From positions 186,001 to 250,000 of the forward strand of contig NZ_BOVL01000013.1 of NCBI RefSeq assembly GCF_019972155.1: a DNA stretch of 64,000 nt. Reading direction: 5' to 3'. Of this stretch, positions 44,866 to 53,469 are shown one piece after another; within the stretch, counting starts at the first letter, position 1, and the number at the start of each line of letters is the position of its first letter. The notes under the pieces were generated by a model, which saw only the letters and a program-made list of their open reading frames with translations, searched no databases and had not been told where the DNA came from. This DNA is from Bradyrhizobium sp. RD5-C2 (GTDB lineage Bacteria > Pseudomonadota > Alphaproteobacteria > Rhizobiales > Xanthobacteraceae). A program made the position numbers and the translations under genes.

Positions 44866-45184
44866 TATCAAGTGGCTGCTTTGGTTCGGCGAGTGACCTT
44901 TTTCGGCTGCGCCCGACGATCGTCAACCGTGCGCTGACAGCAGCTCGCATGCGACACAGCGCGCCTTGACCAAAAGCTCGCGCGGCGGTCGCTCGCGCCC
45001 GCAAGGCCTATCGGCTTCTCTCGCGCTGGATTCAGCGCGATCGTAGACCACCCCACTCAGGCGGCGACCGCAAGGCGTTGACCCAAGAGCCTGCGCGCTC
45101 GCGGTGACGACGATCCCACCACACGCTCGGTGGAAAAGCGCACTACTGGTGCGTGAGGGAACGAGTTCCAGAGCGCGCGCAAAA

Positions 45185-45222
45185 TAGGGTCGCCCGAGAC
45201 TGGGATAGACCGGGCGACCCTA
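45185..45222. terminator. Perfect 12-bp hairpin in a gene-free stretch
   Basis: TAGGGTCGCCCG (45185-45196) and CGGGCGACCCTA (45211-45222) pair around a 14-base loop. No adjacent gene explains it. At 45311-45335 a GGAAC-N17-GTT element follows on the plus strand with no convincing gene until 45541. Confidence 0.45.
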
Positions 45223-45540
45223 ATCAGCCCGGAGTGCCAAGAAGAGTGGGCCGACACTCAAGCTACGTGAGCGCCGGACAATGGTTTCCAGTTTTCGATA
45301 GAGAACGTCCGGAACGGACTTAATTTTTGACAGTTGGATAGACATGGTTTCGCGTCTGGGGATGATGCCGATGTTCAAAACAGAATTGCCAGCTATAGGT
45401 GCGGACAAGAACTAATCTCCGATCCTTTCCAGAAAAGCCAGAAGGTACCCGCCTTCTCACCGAGCGCTGTGAGCAGTGAGGCGCGATCGCCGTGATCCTG
45501 GTGGATCAGAAACGGGTGACGCGACGAGTTGGAAGATTCA

Positions 45541-45696
45541 ATGTGTGAAAAGTGCGCGGAGTTGGACGAGAAGATAACGCACTACAAAACACTGGCCGCG
45601 CGGCTCACGGACCAGCAAACCTTGGACGGAATCGCTCGCCTGATCGCGGAGCACCAAGCCGAAAAGCAGGCGCTCCATCCCGAGCCGAAAGAGTAA
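45541..45696 (+). CDS. Small helical CxxC protein
   Basis: 51 residues beginning MCEKCAELDEKITHYKTLAA and ending HPEPKE. A CxxC pair at residues 2-5 is followed by one long amphipathic helix (RLTDQQTLDGIARLIAEHQA). This pattern occurs in uncharacterised rhizobial small proteins; it may bind a metal or act as a dimeric adaptor. No strong ribosome site is seen (AGTTGGAAG). It is not obviously in an operon. Confidence 0.55.
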   Translation: MCEKCAELDEKITHYKTLAARLTDQQTLDGIARLIAEHQAEKQALHPEPKE

Positions 45697-45864
45697 GGCC
45701 GTCATTTCTATCCCGCTGCCTTTGCGTATCGTCTTAGAGGCTGCGAGCCAAGCTCGATCCGCCAATTCCACTATACGGAGAACGACCACGGCCAACGTCC
45801 GCCCTCCCGCCTCGCTTCCGATGCGGTCGCGGGAACGAACCGCGTTTGCTTGAATTGCGGCTTT

Positions 45865-46050
45865 CGCGCGTCAGCCTGGTGTCAGGCTTCGAGCGCATCC
45901 TCCCTTCTAAGGCGAACCGCAACCCATGCCAGCCCCTCATGATCCGAAGATAATGATAACCGGCTGCTGAGCTCCGACGACGCCACGGGCTGACCTGCCG
46001 TGAAAGTCGCCCTCGACCGAACTCAGACGCACCGAGGCTGCTGTCACTTG
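45865..46050 (+). repeat. Dispersed repeat R2, copy 1
   Basis: About 180 bases recur in the same orientation at 48774-48940: GCGCGTCAGCC near the left end, AGATAATG, GAGCTCCGACGACGCC, GGGCTGACCTGCCGTGAA and ACGCACCGAGGCTGC in the same order with small indels. No open frame is conserved. 45697-45864 and 46051-46222 contain no gene. Confidence 0.7.
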
Positions 46051-46222
46051 CCGCATCCAGCCATGGGCCAAGTGAAGGATGTGATTTCGCGTGCTCGCGA
46101 TCGGCGATTGAGTATCTCGCGAATTTGGCCGCGCTCCAACGAGCGAATGATTTTAGATCGGCTTGTTGTGATGCTCGGTCGGCCGATCTTGTTAATGCTG
46201 TGAGCCGTCTGACGCAACGCGC

Positions 46223-46402
46223 TCACGGCGCAGTCTCGGGGTAATGAAGTGGCGCGGCTTCAACATTTTCATCCTGTGCCAACTCTGCCCTGCACTCGGC
46301 GACAAAAGACTTCAACCGATCAACCGTGAGTTTGTCCAAGGCTCCATTGGCCATCCGTTCGCCGCGGGCGATTTGCTCTTTCAGGTACTCGATATGATCC
46401 AT
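46223..46402 (-). CDS. Small cytoplasmic protein, probable EcfG target
   Basis: 59 residues starting MDHIEYLKEQIARGERMANG and ending HYPETAP, predicted as two helices (residues 3-20 and 24-45, VDRLKSFVAECRAELAQ). The ATG at 46402 follows a strong GGAGGAT ribosome site. A GGAAC-N16-AGTT promoter ends 24 bases upstream, giving a leader of about 16 bases. The family is not known to me by function. Confidence 0.65.
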   Translation of the reverse strand: MDHIEYLKEQIARGERMANGALDKLTVDRLKSFVAECRAELAQDENVEAAPLHYPETAP

Positions 46403-46425
46403 GATGCCGATCCTCCGGTCCCGAC

Positions 46426-46450
46426 AACTTGAAGAAAATTGTCTCGTTCC
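46426..46450 (-). promoter_or_regulatory. Candidate EcfG promoter (GGAAC-N16-AGTT)
   Basis: Minus-strand GGAAC at 46450-46446 and GTT at 46428-46426 (AGTT with the preceding base) have consensus spacing with one mismatch in the -10. It points at the small gene starting at 46402. Confidence 0.5.
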
Positions 46451-46584
46451 AAACGTGATTTTGACGTGCTTAACGGAGTATGAAGGGGATCGCGCTACTG
46501 GTCTTCCATTTTAACGATGGTCAGCCTTGAGATCGCGCAGGTCGCCGGAAACGATGTGCATGGCGCTGTTGACACCATGCACAT

Positions 46585-46880
46585 CGCTCCGAATTGTCGT
46601 GACATGGTAAGTCGGTAAGTCACCAGACGCTATTCACAGAGAACTGGAGATCGTGATGGAGCCGGCTGCCAGCCGGTTAGCTGCGAGCCGTGGGCTGCCA
46701 GCCGCGGCAACGCCTCGCTCGGCCGTTGTGAAAAGCGGCGCGCGCAACGCGAAGCGCAGCCCGGAGGAGCGCGAACGCGGCTGGTCGTGCAGGCACTTCA
46801 CTCCGGGGCGCGGTCAGCCGCGCCTGCCCCCGCGCTGACTTGCTAACCATGTCAGCCAAAGATTGAGGCGGAGCTTCGAC
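46585..46880 (+). repeat. Dispersed repeat R1, copy C (shorter, diverged)
   Basis: Related to 14112-14492 and 57835-58300. It shares CGTGACATGG and ACTGGAGATCGTGATG with copy B at its left end, then CGGCAACGCCTCGCT, AAAAGCGGC, CGCAGCCCGGAGGAGCGCGA and GCGCTGACTTGCTA. It lacks an internal piece and the zinc-ribbon end. No gene is present from here to 47586. Confidence 0.65.
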
Positions 46881-47002
46881 CCGTGCCCTGTTCATCAATG
46901 TCGGAAAATGGCAGATGCGCCGTAGCAACGTTGGCGCAAAAGCTGCCATCCTGTCAGCCTCTCTCGCGCATCCCAGGGCGACGCATCATTGACGCGCGCT
47001 AG

Positions 47003-47042
47003 AGCCAACGTTGTGCGTGAGTATTTTGAACGGGCAGCGTTG
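47003..47042. repeat. Dispersed hairpin repeat, copy 2
   Basis: A diverged relative of 13685-13721: AGCCAACG at the left, the GTATTTT loop, and CGGGCAGCGTTGG at the right. The stem is imperfect here. Confidence 0.5.
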
Positions 47043-47533
47043 GACCCTAAGCCGGTTGACGACAAGGTCGGCTTCTGGGTCTAAGCAGAAAACACAGGCT
47101 ATGCCCGCGTTCGCTCAGGCTGCCGCGGATCGCGGCCAGACCTCGTCGGGATCCATCGTCGCATCGTGCTCTGCTTTACCTCGCAGAAGACCGGGAGCAC
47201 CTCGTCGGACTCCCGCTTGGATCAAATTGGGAGCCGGCCAAGGCTCTCGACGCGATGGATGCGCGAGGTGTTGCAACTCCATCCTGTCGCTGGCTCCCGG
47301 TGTCCGCTCGGCGTCCTCGCTCATCTAGGCCTGCAAAAGACCGTCGAACGTTCGAGGGCTGGGTGGCGGATATCACCGTGCTGCCGGACTTCGCTACCGG
47401 GTAGAGGACCACTTGGAGACGGCCGGCAGACTGCACCTGAGATACGCCCCTGACGAGGATCCGCCGTGTTGAGTTGGGACTAGCCGTCGGCCGCACGCCT
47501 CGGGCGAAAAACTTCCAGCAATCCCACTGAGCA

Positions 47534-47558
47534 GGAACTTCCTTAAAGGCGTGAGGTT
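47534..47558 (+). promoter_or_regulatory. Candidate EcfG promoter (GGAAC-N16-GGTT)
   Basis: GGAAC (47534-47538) and GGTT (47555-47558) are at consensus spacing with one mismatch, 28 bases before the PRC-barrel ATG. Confidence 0.6.
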
Positions 47559-47586
47559 ACAGGTGCGTGATATGGAGGAGAATAAA

Positions 47587-47976
47587 ATGAACAGGTTTAC
47601 TATAGGCTGCATCGTTGCAGCTGGCATGATGACAGCAACGCACGCGGCAGAGACAATGTCGGCTGCCCCCGCCGAAAGTTGGACCGTGACCAACTACTAC
47701 AAGCAATCGGTGTACGATCCGCAGCAAAATAAGATCGGTGATATCGATGATGTCCTCGTCGACAAGTCCGGCAAGGTCAACGGTCTGGTGATCGGCGTTG
47801 GTGGCTTCCTCGGTGCGGGAGAGAAAGATGTCATCGTTCCGTTCACCGCCGTGAAGACGGCGAAGAAGGACAACAAATGGTGGTTGACCCTGAACGAGTC
47901 CAAGGACGGCTTGAAGTCGGCCCCGGGGTTCAAATACGACAAGGCGAGCACGACTTGGGTCCCGGAAGGCAAGTAG
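47587..47976 (+). CDS. Exported PRC-barrel protein
   Basis: 129 residues from the ATG at 47587, preceded by GGAGG. Residues 1-20 (MNRFTIGCIVAAGMMTATHA) form a signal peptide. The PRC-barrel fold follows: SVYDPQQNKIGDIDDVLVDK, GLVIGVGGFLGAGEKDVIVP, then KWWLTLNESKDGLKSAPGF. Exported PRC-barrel proteins are common in rhizobial stress regulons; the domain usually binds proteins or lipids and no catalytic site is expected. An EcfG-type promoter is directly upstream and a hairpin terminator lies 53 bases after the stop. Confidence 0.88.
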   Translation: MNRFTIGCIVAAGMMTATHAAETMSAAPAESWTVTNYYKQSVYDPQQNKIGDIDDVLVDKSGKVNGLVIGVGGFLGAGEKDVIVPFTAVKTAKKDNKWWLTLNESKDGLKSAPGFKYDKASTTWVPEGK

Positions 47977-48028
47977 CCGATCCCGGCGCAATGATCTGAC
48001 ATCGCAAGGGACTCGCGGTCACTGGAAA

Positions 48029-48051
48029 GCGGGGTCTCATAAAGACCCCGC
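48029..48051 (+). terminator. Hairpin after the PRC-barrel gene
   Basis: GCGGGGTCT and AGACCCCGC form a perfect 9-bp stem with a 5-base loop (CATAA), 53 bases after the stop. Confidence 0.6.
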
Positions 48052-48102
48052 GCTTGACAGAGATGTCCCCACATCATCTCTCTCGGGCCGAAATTGCCGC
48101 AG

Positions 48103-48126
48103 AAAAAAGCCCCGCGAGTGCGGGGC
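48103..48126 (-). terminator. Intrinsic terminator of the csbD gene
   Basis: Read on the minus strand, GCCCCGC and GCGGGGC pair and are followed by TTTTTT, seven bases after the CsbD stop. It is a textbook Rho-independent terminator. Confidence 0.85.
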
Positions 48127-48132
48127 CTTTGC

Positions 48133-48336
48133 TCACCACTTCTGGCGGCCATACCAGTCGTCGATTTCCTTCTGGGCCTGGTCCTTGGCATAGCCATACC
48201 GCTGCTGCAGACGGCCCTCGAGCTGGTCCTGCTTGCCAGCAATGACGTCGAGGTCGTCATCGGTCAGCTTGCCCCATTGCTCTTTCACCTTCCCCTTCAT
48301 CTGCTTCCAGTTTCCTTCAACCCTGTTCCAGTCCAT
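48133..48336 (-). CDS. CsbD-family stress protein
   Basis: 67 residues, MDWNRVEGNWKQMKGKVKEQ then WGKLTDDDLDVIAGKQDQLE and a GRLQQRYGYAKDQAQKEID end. This is a complete CsbD domain (W-x-Q-x-KGK-x-K-x-xWGKLTDDDL), a small natively extended or helical protein widely induced in general stress; its function is not established. It has its own EcfG-type promoter upstream and a strong intrinsic terminator, so it is a monocistronic unit convergent with the PRC-barrel gene. Confidence 0.93.
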   Translation of the reverse strand: MDWNRVEGNWKQMKGKVKEQWGKLTDDDLDVIAGKQDQLEGRLQQRYGYAKDQAQKEIDDWYGRQKW

Positions 48337-48365
48337 CCTGAATCTCCGTGATTTGGAGACCGATC

Positions 48366-48390
48366 AACCGAGGCGAGATGCCTTCGTTCC
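48366..48390 (-). promoter_or_regulatory. Candidate EcfG promoter of csbD (GGAAC-N16-GGTT)
   Basis: Minus-strand GGAAC (48390-48386), 16 bases, GGTT (48369-48366). It ends 30 bases before the csbD ATG at 48336. Confidence 0.6.
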
Positions 48391-48585
48391 TAGGCTGCCG
48401 TGCGACAAGTTTGCTGTATGACCCGCGCTGCCCGGAGATATGCGTCGCCGGACGGTCACCGAAGTGAAAACTTGTCCTCAGCTGCCCCCATGCTGGGTCA
48501 GTTCTTTTCAGAGAATTTGGAAGGCCCGGCTTTCGGCGGGCCATCGGGGGTCCATGCTGAGAGCGGCCTACACTGAAAATGATTT

Positions 48586-48704
48586 GGAACGATTCAGTGT
48601 CGGGAAAATTATGCAATCGACGACGGCACGATCCTGCCCAAAGCCTGCCGCCGCCATCAGTCCCAGCGCCAACCTTCCCCGGGGCGCTGGGACTAATTTT
48701 TTAC
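48586..48704 (+). ncRNA. Candidate small RNA/repeat R3, copy 1, with perfect terminator
   Basis: About 120 bases that reappear in inverted orientation at 44751-44865. They start with GGAACGATTCAGTGTCGGGA and end in a perfect 11-bp stem, GTCCCAGCGCC (48660-48670) with GGCGCTGGGAC (48683-48693), followed by TAATTTTTT. The combination of a conserved 5' end, lack of a conserved protein frame and a canonical terminator suggests a transcribed small RNA. The GGAAC with AATT at EcfG spacing could be its promoter, but the -10 is poor. Confidence 0.5.
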
Positions 48705-48773
48705 AAGGGAATCGCCGCGTTGAGCCCGTTTTCTTTCGCCGCCCTTCACCTAACCGCATTCGAAAACAACGTC

Positions 48774-48940
48774 CGCGCGTCAGCCCAGTGTCAGGCCTCG
48801 AACCCGTCCTCGGTACGCCATGCCGACGAAACCGCCCCCTTCGAGGACCATAGAAGATAATGCTTGAGCTCCGACGACGCCCGGGCTGACCTGCCGTGAA
48901 TTGCCTTCGCGCTCAAACGCACCGAGGCTGCCGTCAGTTG
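48774..48940 (+). repeat. Dispersed repeat R2, copy 2
   Basis: Same-orientation partner of 45865-46050, with the shared blocks in the same order. Upstream of both copies the sequence also shows loose similarity (CGCCCT...CGCAT). 48941-49198 contains no recognised gene. Confidence 0.7.
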
Positions 48941-49198
48941 TCGGTTGTCGATCCTGAGGAAGCAGGGCCGCAGCTTCCCAACGACTGAGCCACTCCAGGC
49001 CCCAAATCGTTCCCTTGACCCAAATCATAGGGGGACTAACCCATGTTAATTGAATTGTAGCGCATCACCAGCCGCATGTGCCGGGGCCGGCGCTCACACA
49101 GGTCATGGCCAATCAAAACATTGCATGTTTTTCCCGACCTCAGGAACGAACCAATTTTTGCCACGTTCACCGTTCGAAGCAAACACGGAGTGGCTGAG

Positions 49199-49345
49199 AT
49201 GGGCGCTGGTGATCAGTTCGCATGCATGTCGGTGGTCGCATTGTTCTCACTGGCACTGATCGTGACATCCAGCCTGTTCATAGAATCGAGGGCAGCAAAG
49301 AACATCGCTCTGCCGGCCGCGCTGCAGGTTCGGGCTCCGCTCTGA
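49199..49345 (+). CDS. Small membrane protein
   Basis: 48 residues: MGAGDQFACMSVVALFSLAL continuing IVTSSLFIES, then RAAKNIALPAALQVRAPL. There is one transmembrane helix (about residues 8-27) and a basic tail. GGAG lies upstream of the ATG with a slightly long spacing. No family is recognised. 49346-49687 holds no gene. Confidence 0.45.
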   Translation: MGAGDQFACMSVVALFSLALIVTSSLFIESRAAKNIALPAALQVRAPL

Positions 49346-49687
49346 CTGCTTCGTCTCTGCTGCTTTTGTCCATGTCGTCCCTAAGCCGTTCGAGCAACGC
49401 CAACCTAGCAGCTCGCTTCACTTCCGCGCGCCGCATAAATTGGCTCCGGCGCAGCCGCGCCGGAGCTGGCGCTGGGGGCCGCACGAGCGGTTCAGCTTCC
49501 GTGAGCACGAGGGCCGCGGCTGTTGGTGCGGCGACAAATGGACCACTTGGTAGTTTGCACCGGTCAATCCTAGGAGGCCGCCGATCGGTGACCTCCTTTT
49601 CGCGAGCGAAGCGTCAGGAACGATTGCCGTTTTTTCCCGTTGTCGAGCGCCGGCGTCGATACGCGATCCGGGATGTGGTGAAGATTG

Positions 49688-50113
49688 ATGCCCCTGCTTC
49701 GATATGTTCTGTTTACCAGCGCGATGCTGCTTGGCCTGGTGTTTCTCGTGGATTGGTATTTTCCGGCAACGTCAGTCGCGGTCGCTCATGGCAGCATCGA
49801 CCGCACAACCATTCGCATTCACTCGCAGCACAAATGGCCGGAGGCGATACGGATGGATACGAGCACCCCGCTCGTCACCGCCTCACCGGCCCCCATCGCC
49901 GCCGAGGCTTCGGTGCCCGAAGCGCAGCCTGCAACTGTCGCGCTGGTCGCGCCTCACTTGATTCCGACGACGGCGACTGGGCAAGCCACGCGTCGCGCCA
50001 GATCCACCCGGCACGCGCAGCGTGAGAGAAGCCGGCGATTTGCGCAACCTGGCCAGCGCTACGCGAGCTATCGCGCACCGGACTGGCAGGGCTGGTCGTT
50101 CCCCAACTGGTGA
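49688..50113 (+). CDS. Membrane-anchored, Arg/Pro-rich hypothetical protein
   Basis: 141 residues from the ATG at 49688. The N-terminus MPLLRYVLFTSAMLLGLVFL is a signal anchor or uncleaved helix. The rest is an extended, probably periplasmic region: an Ala/Pro/Val-rich stretch (TASPAPIAAEASVPEAQPAT), a basic RRARSTRHAQRERSRR segment and an aromatic end (YRAPDWQGWSFPNW). This layout is common in Bradyrhizobium hypothetical proteins. No domain is known and the function is unclear. Confidence 0.65.
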   Translation: MPLLRYVLFTSAMLLGLVFLVDWYFPATSVAVAHGSIDRTTIRIHSQHKWPEAIRMDTSTPLVTASPAPIAAEASVPEAQPATVALVAPHLIPTTATGQATRRARSTRHAQRERSRRFAQPGQRYASYRAPDWQGWSFPNW

Positions 50114-50252
50114 GCCGACCACGATGTGCCGGATAGGAATTGCCGGAGGGCTGCGTTCGTCGCTTCCATTGCCCTAACGAATGTCGCCTTATTTTCCGGC
50201 AATAAGGGACTGGCCGCGTGCGATCACGCGGCCAGTTCAATTCCTGCAGGCG

Positions 50253-50897
50253 TCAGGCAAGTTCCATCTCGACGGCGATCCGCACCAAGTCGGAGTGGTT
50301 CTTCGCGCCGAGCTTCTGCTTGAGCAGGGACGTGATGTTGGCGACCGTCTTGTAGGAGATGCCGAGCGCCGATGCGACGTCGACGATCTTGTCGCCCCGG
50401 CCGAGCAGCCGCAGGATTTCCAGCTCCCGCGCCGACATCTGCGAGGCGGGATTGGCCTTGATCGCGGCGCCCGAGAAGGCAATCGCCTCCGCGAGGTGCG
50501 GCGAAATGAACCGCTCGCCGGCGGCGACCTTGCGCACCGCCCTGACGAACAGGCGCGGGTCGTCGCTCTTGGAGAGATAGCCTTGCGCGCCCATTTCCAC
50601 GGCCCGCACCACGAATGCGGGATCGTCATTCATGCTGAACATGATGATGCGGGCGTCCGGATCGTCCTTGCGGATCCTGCGCAGCAGCTCGAACCCGGAA
50701 ACGTCGGGAAGCTTGATATCGATGACAGTCACATCCGGCCGCTTCTGCATGAAGGCACGATGGCCGGTCTTGGCATCGGCGGCCTCGTCGATCTTTACCG
50801 TCTTGTCGGCGGCGAACAGGGATCTGCAGCCCGACACCACCACCGGGTGGTCATCGACGATCAATACCCTTGTAGCTGATTTGGCCGTATCGTGCAC
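50253..50897 (-). CDS. NarL/FixJ-type response regulator
   Basis: 214 residues. Receiver: Asp15/Asp16 (LIVDDHPVV), phospho-acceptor Asp60 (VTVIDIKLPD), Ser in IIMFSMNDD and Lys in YLSKSDD. The C-terminal LuxR-type helix-turn-helix is complete (SARELEILRLLGRGDKIVDV, then ASALGISYKTVANITSLLKQ). It activates or represses transcription when phosphorylated, presumably by the divergently encoded UhpB-type kinase; the two ATGs are 59 bases apart, so the intergenic strip must contain both promoters. The target genes are unknown. Confidence 0.93.
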   Translation of the reverse strand: MHDTAKSATRVLIVDDHPVVVSGCRSLFAADKTVKIDEAADAKTGHRAFMQKRPDVTVIDIKLPDVSGFELLRRIRKDDPDARIIMFSMNDDPAFVVRAVEMGAQGYLSKSDDPRLFVRAVRKVAAGERFISPHLAEAIAFSGAAIKANPASQMSARELEILRLLGRGDKIVDVASALGISYKTVANITSLLKQKLGAKNHSDLVRIAVEMELA

Positions 50898-50956
50898 GAC
50901 TGCCTCCGCTGTCTAAATAGAACTTCGCGCGGGAATTGAAAGAGAAGAATCGTCGA

Positions 50957-52384
50957 ATGGAGCCCGAATTGCCAAGACTCTCAAAAAGTCTCTCGACCAG
51001 ATTCTCGGCTCAACTCTGGAACCGACTCTCCCTGCGCGCACGGCTGTTGCTGCCATTGGCGGCAATGGTCGTCGGCGCGTTGCTGCTCGGCGGGCTTGCC
51101 TTGCAGACCTTCTCACCCGAGCAGTTCGAGGACGAGAATGCCCAGGGCGCGCGCTCCGCCCAGCTCGTGGCCGATGCATTGAACGCCGCGCTTGCGGCCG
51201 CGAGCAATCCGCAGCAGACGCTCGATGCTTTCGCGGGCGGATTGGGCATGCCTGCCGCCATCGAGTTCGTGCCGGCGGGATCGAGGCCGCCCCGCATCGC
51301 CGCCGACACCTATCGCAGCAACGTTCCCCTCTGGTTCACCGCTCTTCTGCGGATTCCCCAGCTTGGCTCGACCCATCCGATCAGAATAGGAACGGCACAT
51401 GCCGGCGACATAGTCTTCAAACCCGACCTCTCGGCCGAGATCCTGGAAAAATGGGTGGGCTTTCTGGCCATCGTCGCGGCCAGCGCGGCGCTGATGCTGC
51501 TTGCTGGGCTCAGCGCCTATTTTACAACAGGCACTGCACTGCGTCCGCTGGCGCAGCTCGGCGCCGGGCTGACCCGGATGCGAAACGGCAACTATGATGC
51601 CGCGATCCCATTGGCCGGCCCACCTGAGATCCGCCAGAGCTGTGCAGAAGCCAACGAGCTCGCCGCGACCCTGAAGCGCCTCAGCCGCGACAATCGAGAC
51701 CTGCTACGCAAACTCGTCGCCGTGCAGGATGACGAGCGCCGCGAGCTGGCACGGGAGCTGCATGACGAGATGGGGCCGCTGCTGTTCGCGATACGCGCCA
51801 ACGCCACGGCGCTGTCCGACCCCGAAGCTGAGGGCCCTCCCGAGCCCGGTTCGCCGGCGTACGGCATCCTCAACGCGGCTGAGGCCCTGCAACTGGCGAA
51901 CCGGCGCGTGCTGGAGGGCCTGAGCCCGGTCTACGTTGCGGAACTGGGACTGGCCGCGAGCATCCAGGCGCTGCTGCGCAACGCCCAATCCCAGGCTCCC
52001 GGACTGCGCGTCACATCTCGGTTCGATGATCGTCTGAACGAGCTCGACAGCCTGCTCTCGCAGACCACCTATCGACTGACCCAGGAGGGCGTGACCAATG
52101 TGCTTCGGCATGCGCAGGCGACCACAATGGGCGTTGTGGCGATGGTCGACGGAAATCAGATCCAGATCGAGATATCCGACGACGGCATTGGCCTGCCGCA
52201 GGACCTCACGTTCGGAAGAGGCCTGACCGGCATGCATGACCGCGTGCGCGCGCTCGACGGAAAGCTGCAGGTGCTCCGCGAGCACAACCGGACCGTCGTG
52301 CGTTGCCACCTTCCGCTCGACCACCCCGTTGGGCAGCGAGATGAAGGCATCACCTCGACGACGGGGCGCAGCGCATGCTTGTAA
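50957..52384 (+). CDS. UhpB/NarX-type sensor histidine kinase (HisKA_3)
   Basis: 475 residues from the ATG at 50957 with AGAGAAGA upstream; a TTG seven codons earlier is a weaker alternative. TM1 (LLLPLAAMVVGALLLGGLAL) and TM2 (GFLAIVAASAALMLLAGLSA) flank a ~100-residue periplasmic sensor region. Then a HAMP domain (LRPLAQLGAGLTRMRNGNYD), HisKA_3 with phospho-His in ERRELARELHDEMGP, and an HATPase_c (TQEGVTNVLRHAQA; ISDDGIGLP; GRGLTGMHDRV). It pairs with the divergent NarL-type regulator. The signal is unknown. Confidence 0.92.
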   Translation: MEPELPRLSKSLSTRFSAQLWNRLSLRARLLLPLAAMVVGALLLGGLALQTFSPEQFEDENAQGARSAQLVADALNAALAAASNPQQTLDAFAGGLGMPAAIEFVPAGSRPPRIAADTYRSNVPLWFTALLRIPQLGSTHPIRIGTAHAGDIVFKPDLSAEILEKWVGFLAIVAASAALMLLAGLSAYFTTGTALRPLAQLGAGLTRMRNGNYDAAIPLAGPPEIRQSCAEANELAATLKRLSRDNRDLLRKLVAVQDDERRELARELHDEMGPLLFAIRANATALSDPEAEGPPEPGSPAYGILNAAEALQLANRRVLEGLSPVYVAELGLAASIQALLRNAQSQAPGLRVTSRFDDRLNELDSLLSQTTYRLTQEGVTNVLRHAQATTMGVVAMVDGNQIQIEISDDGIGLPQDLTFGRGLTGMHDRVRALDGKLQVLREHNRTVVRCHLPLDHPVGQRDEGITSTTGRSACL

Positions 52385-52448
52385 TCTTGCTTACAGGTGA
52401 CCCCGGTCGTTTCCATACTGCGCTTGCGATTTAGACACGTCCTGATGA

Positions 52449-52668
52449 ATGAAACACATCAATCCGGCCGCCGGTTCGAGGACGTACAGCCTTACGAGAA
52501 ACGATCAGTTCGAATGCTCCAAAATTAATCTGCATGCGCCTGATCAGATGAAATGCTGGTGGTCTCATGCGTTGGGTGTTTCGAAGGAAGAGCTTCGCAA
52601 GTAAGGCCGTCGACAAGGTCGGAAATTTTGCCGCGGCCATCCGCAAGGATGCTGGGGGCGAATCATGA
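52449..52668 (+). pseudogene. DUF3606 protein gene, frameshifted near its 3' end
   Basis: The ATG at 52449 gives a frame containing KINLHAPDQMKCWWSHALGV and SKEELRK, then TAA at 52602. DUF3606 should continue, and it does so in another frame as AVDKVGNFAAAIRKDAGGES to a stop at 52666. An extra TAAG between AAG and GCC, apparently a local duplication, explains the break. DUF3606 proteins are short, stress-associated and of unknown function. Confidence 0.65.
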
Positions 52669-52802
52669 CGAAAGAACAAGAAACTAGCGGTGAATGTGCA
52701 CGCGAGGCGCGAAAGCAGGCCGCGCTTCTGCCGCTTGGCCCTGTCAGAGATGCTGGAACAGGCTCGCTACTTTACCTTCCCCAAAAGGGGATTCAGGCGT
52801 AG
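52665..52802 (+). pseudogene. Small hypothetical gene, probably frameshifted
   Basis: The ATG overlaps the restored DUF3606 stop (ATGA). MTKEQETSGECAREARKQAA continues LLPLGPVRDA, a start typical of ~55-residue Bradyrhizobium proteins (R-x-QAALLP-x-GP-x-RDALL-x-KAR). After RDA the expected frame (MLEQARYF) is in +1 and the original frame ends at 52800. A one-base shift is likely. From 52803 to 53469 I see no gene. Confidence 0.45.
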
Positions 52803-53469
52803 CGAAAATCCGAAGGCACTTCATCATTTTCCTCCATTGTACTTTGCCGCCCGGCAGCGACGCTTTCCAACGTGTCTGCGCATCTGTCAGAAATTAGAGG
52901 GCCTGCAAGGAGCTCGCGTTGCGACCGACGCGGCCCGCCTACCCTAATGTGCCTCTGCGTCGGCTTTGCGTCACAAGCAGAGATGACGGATTTCAAGACA
53001 AAGCGTAATGCGACCACAGCCTCCGTTGTCACAACATGAGTTAAACGCCAAATGGACATGCAATGATAGCCCGCGAGCTGCAGGTTTTGGGCGCCCGCGA
53101 TGCTATCTTGAACGCTTGGAGGCGAAGTGGAGTTCTAGCCGGCTAAACGCCGGCCAACGCTGCGAGTAAGACGGGTGAGATGAATGTACTTGTTGCAGTC
53201 GGAATTCGCGCATCGAGCCACCTCGCATCCAGGCTTGGACGTGCCACTCCCGAATTCCTGACGCCAGCGCAAACAGGCCGCTCATGATCCAGGCGCTGCG
53301 CGGTGCGATTGGAGGCAAGCTCGGTGCGGCGGTCGGCGCTGTCGCTCTCCTGACGCGCACCGTCGGCAACCTTCGCGCTCTGCTTTCGACAGCTGCTACG
53401 GTTGCTTCTCGACCATTCCGCCGCTGACGATTGATTAACCAGTGAACCAGCCGGCCGCGGAAAGGCTCG

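Noticed and set aside
45344..45415. 23-codon frame downstream of a GGAAC-N17-GTT element
   Set aside because: No ribosome site and no protein-like character; the element may be a chance match, of which a few are expected in the window.
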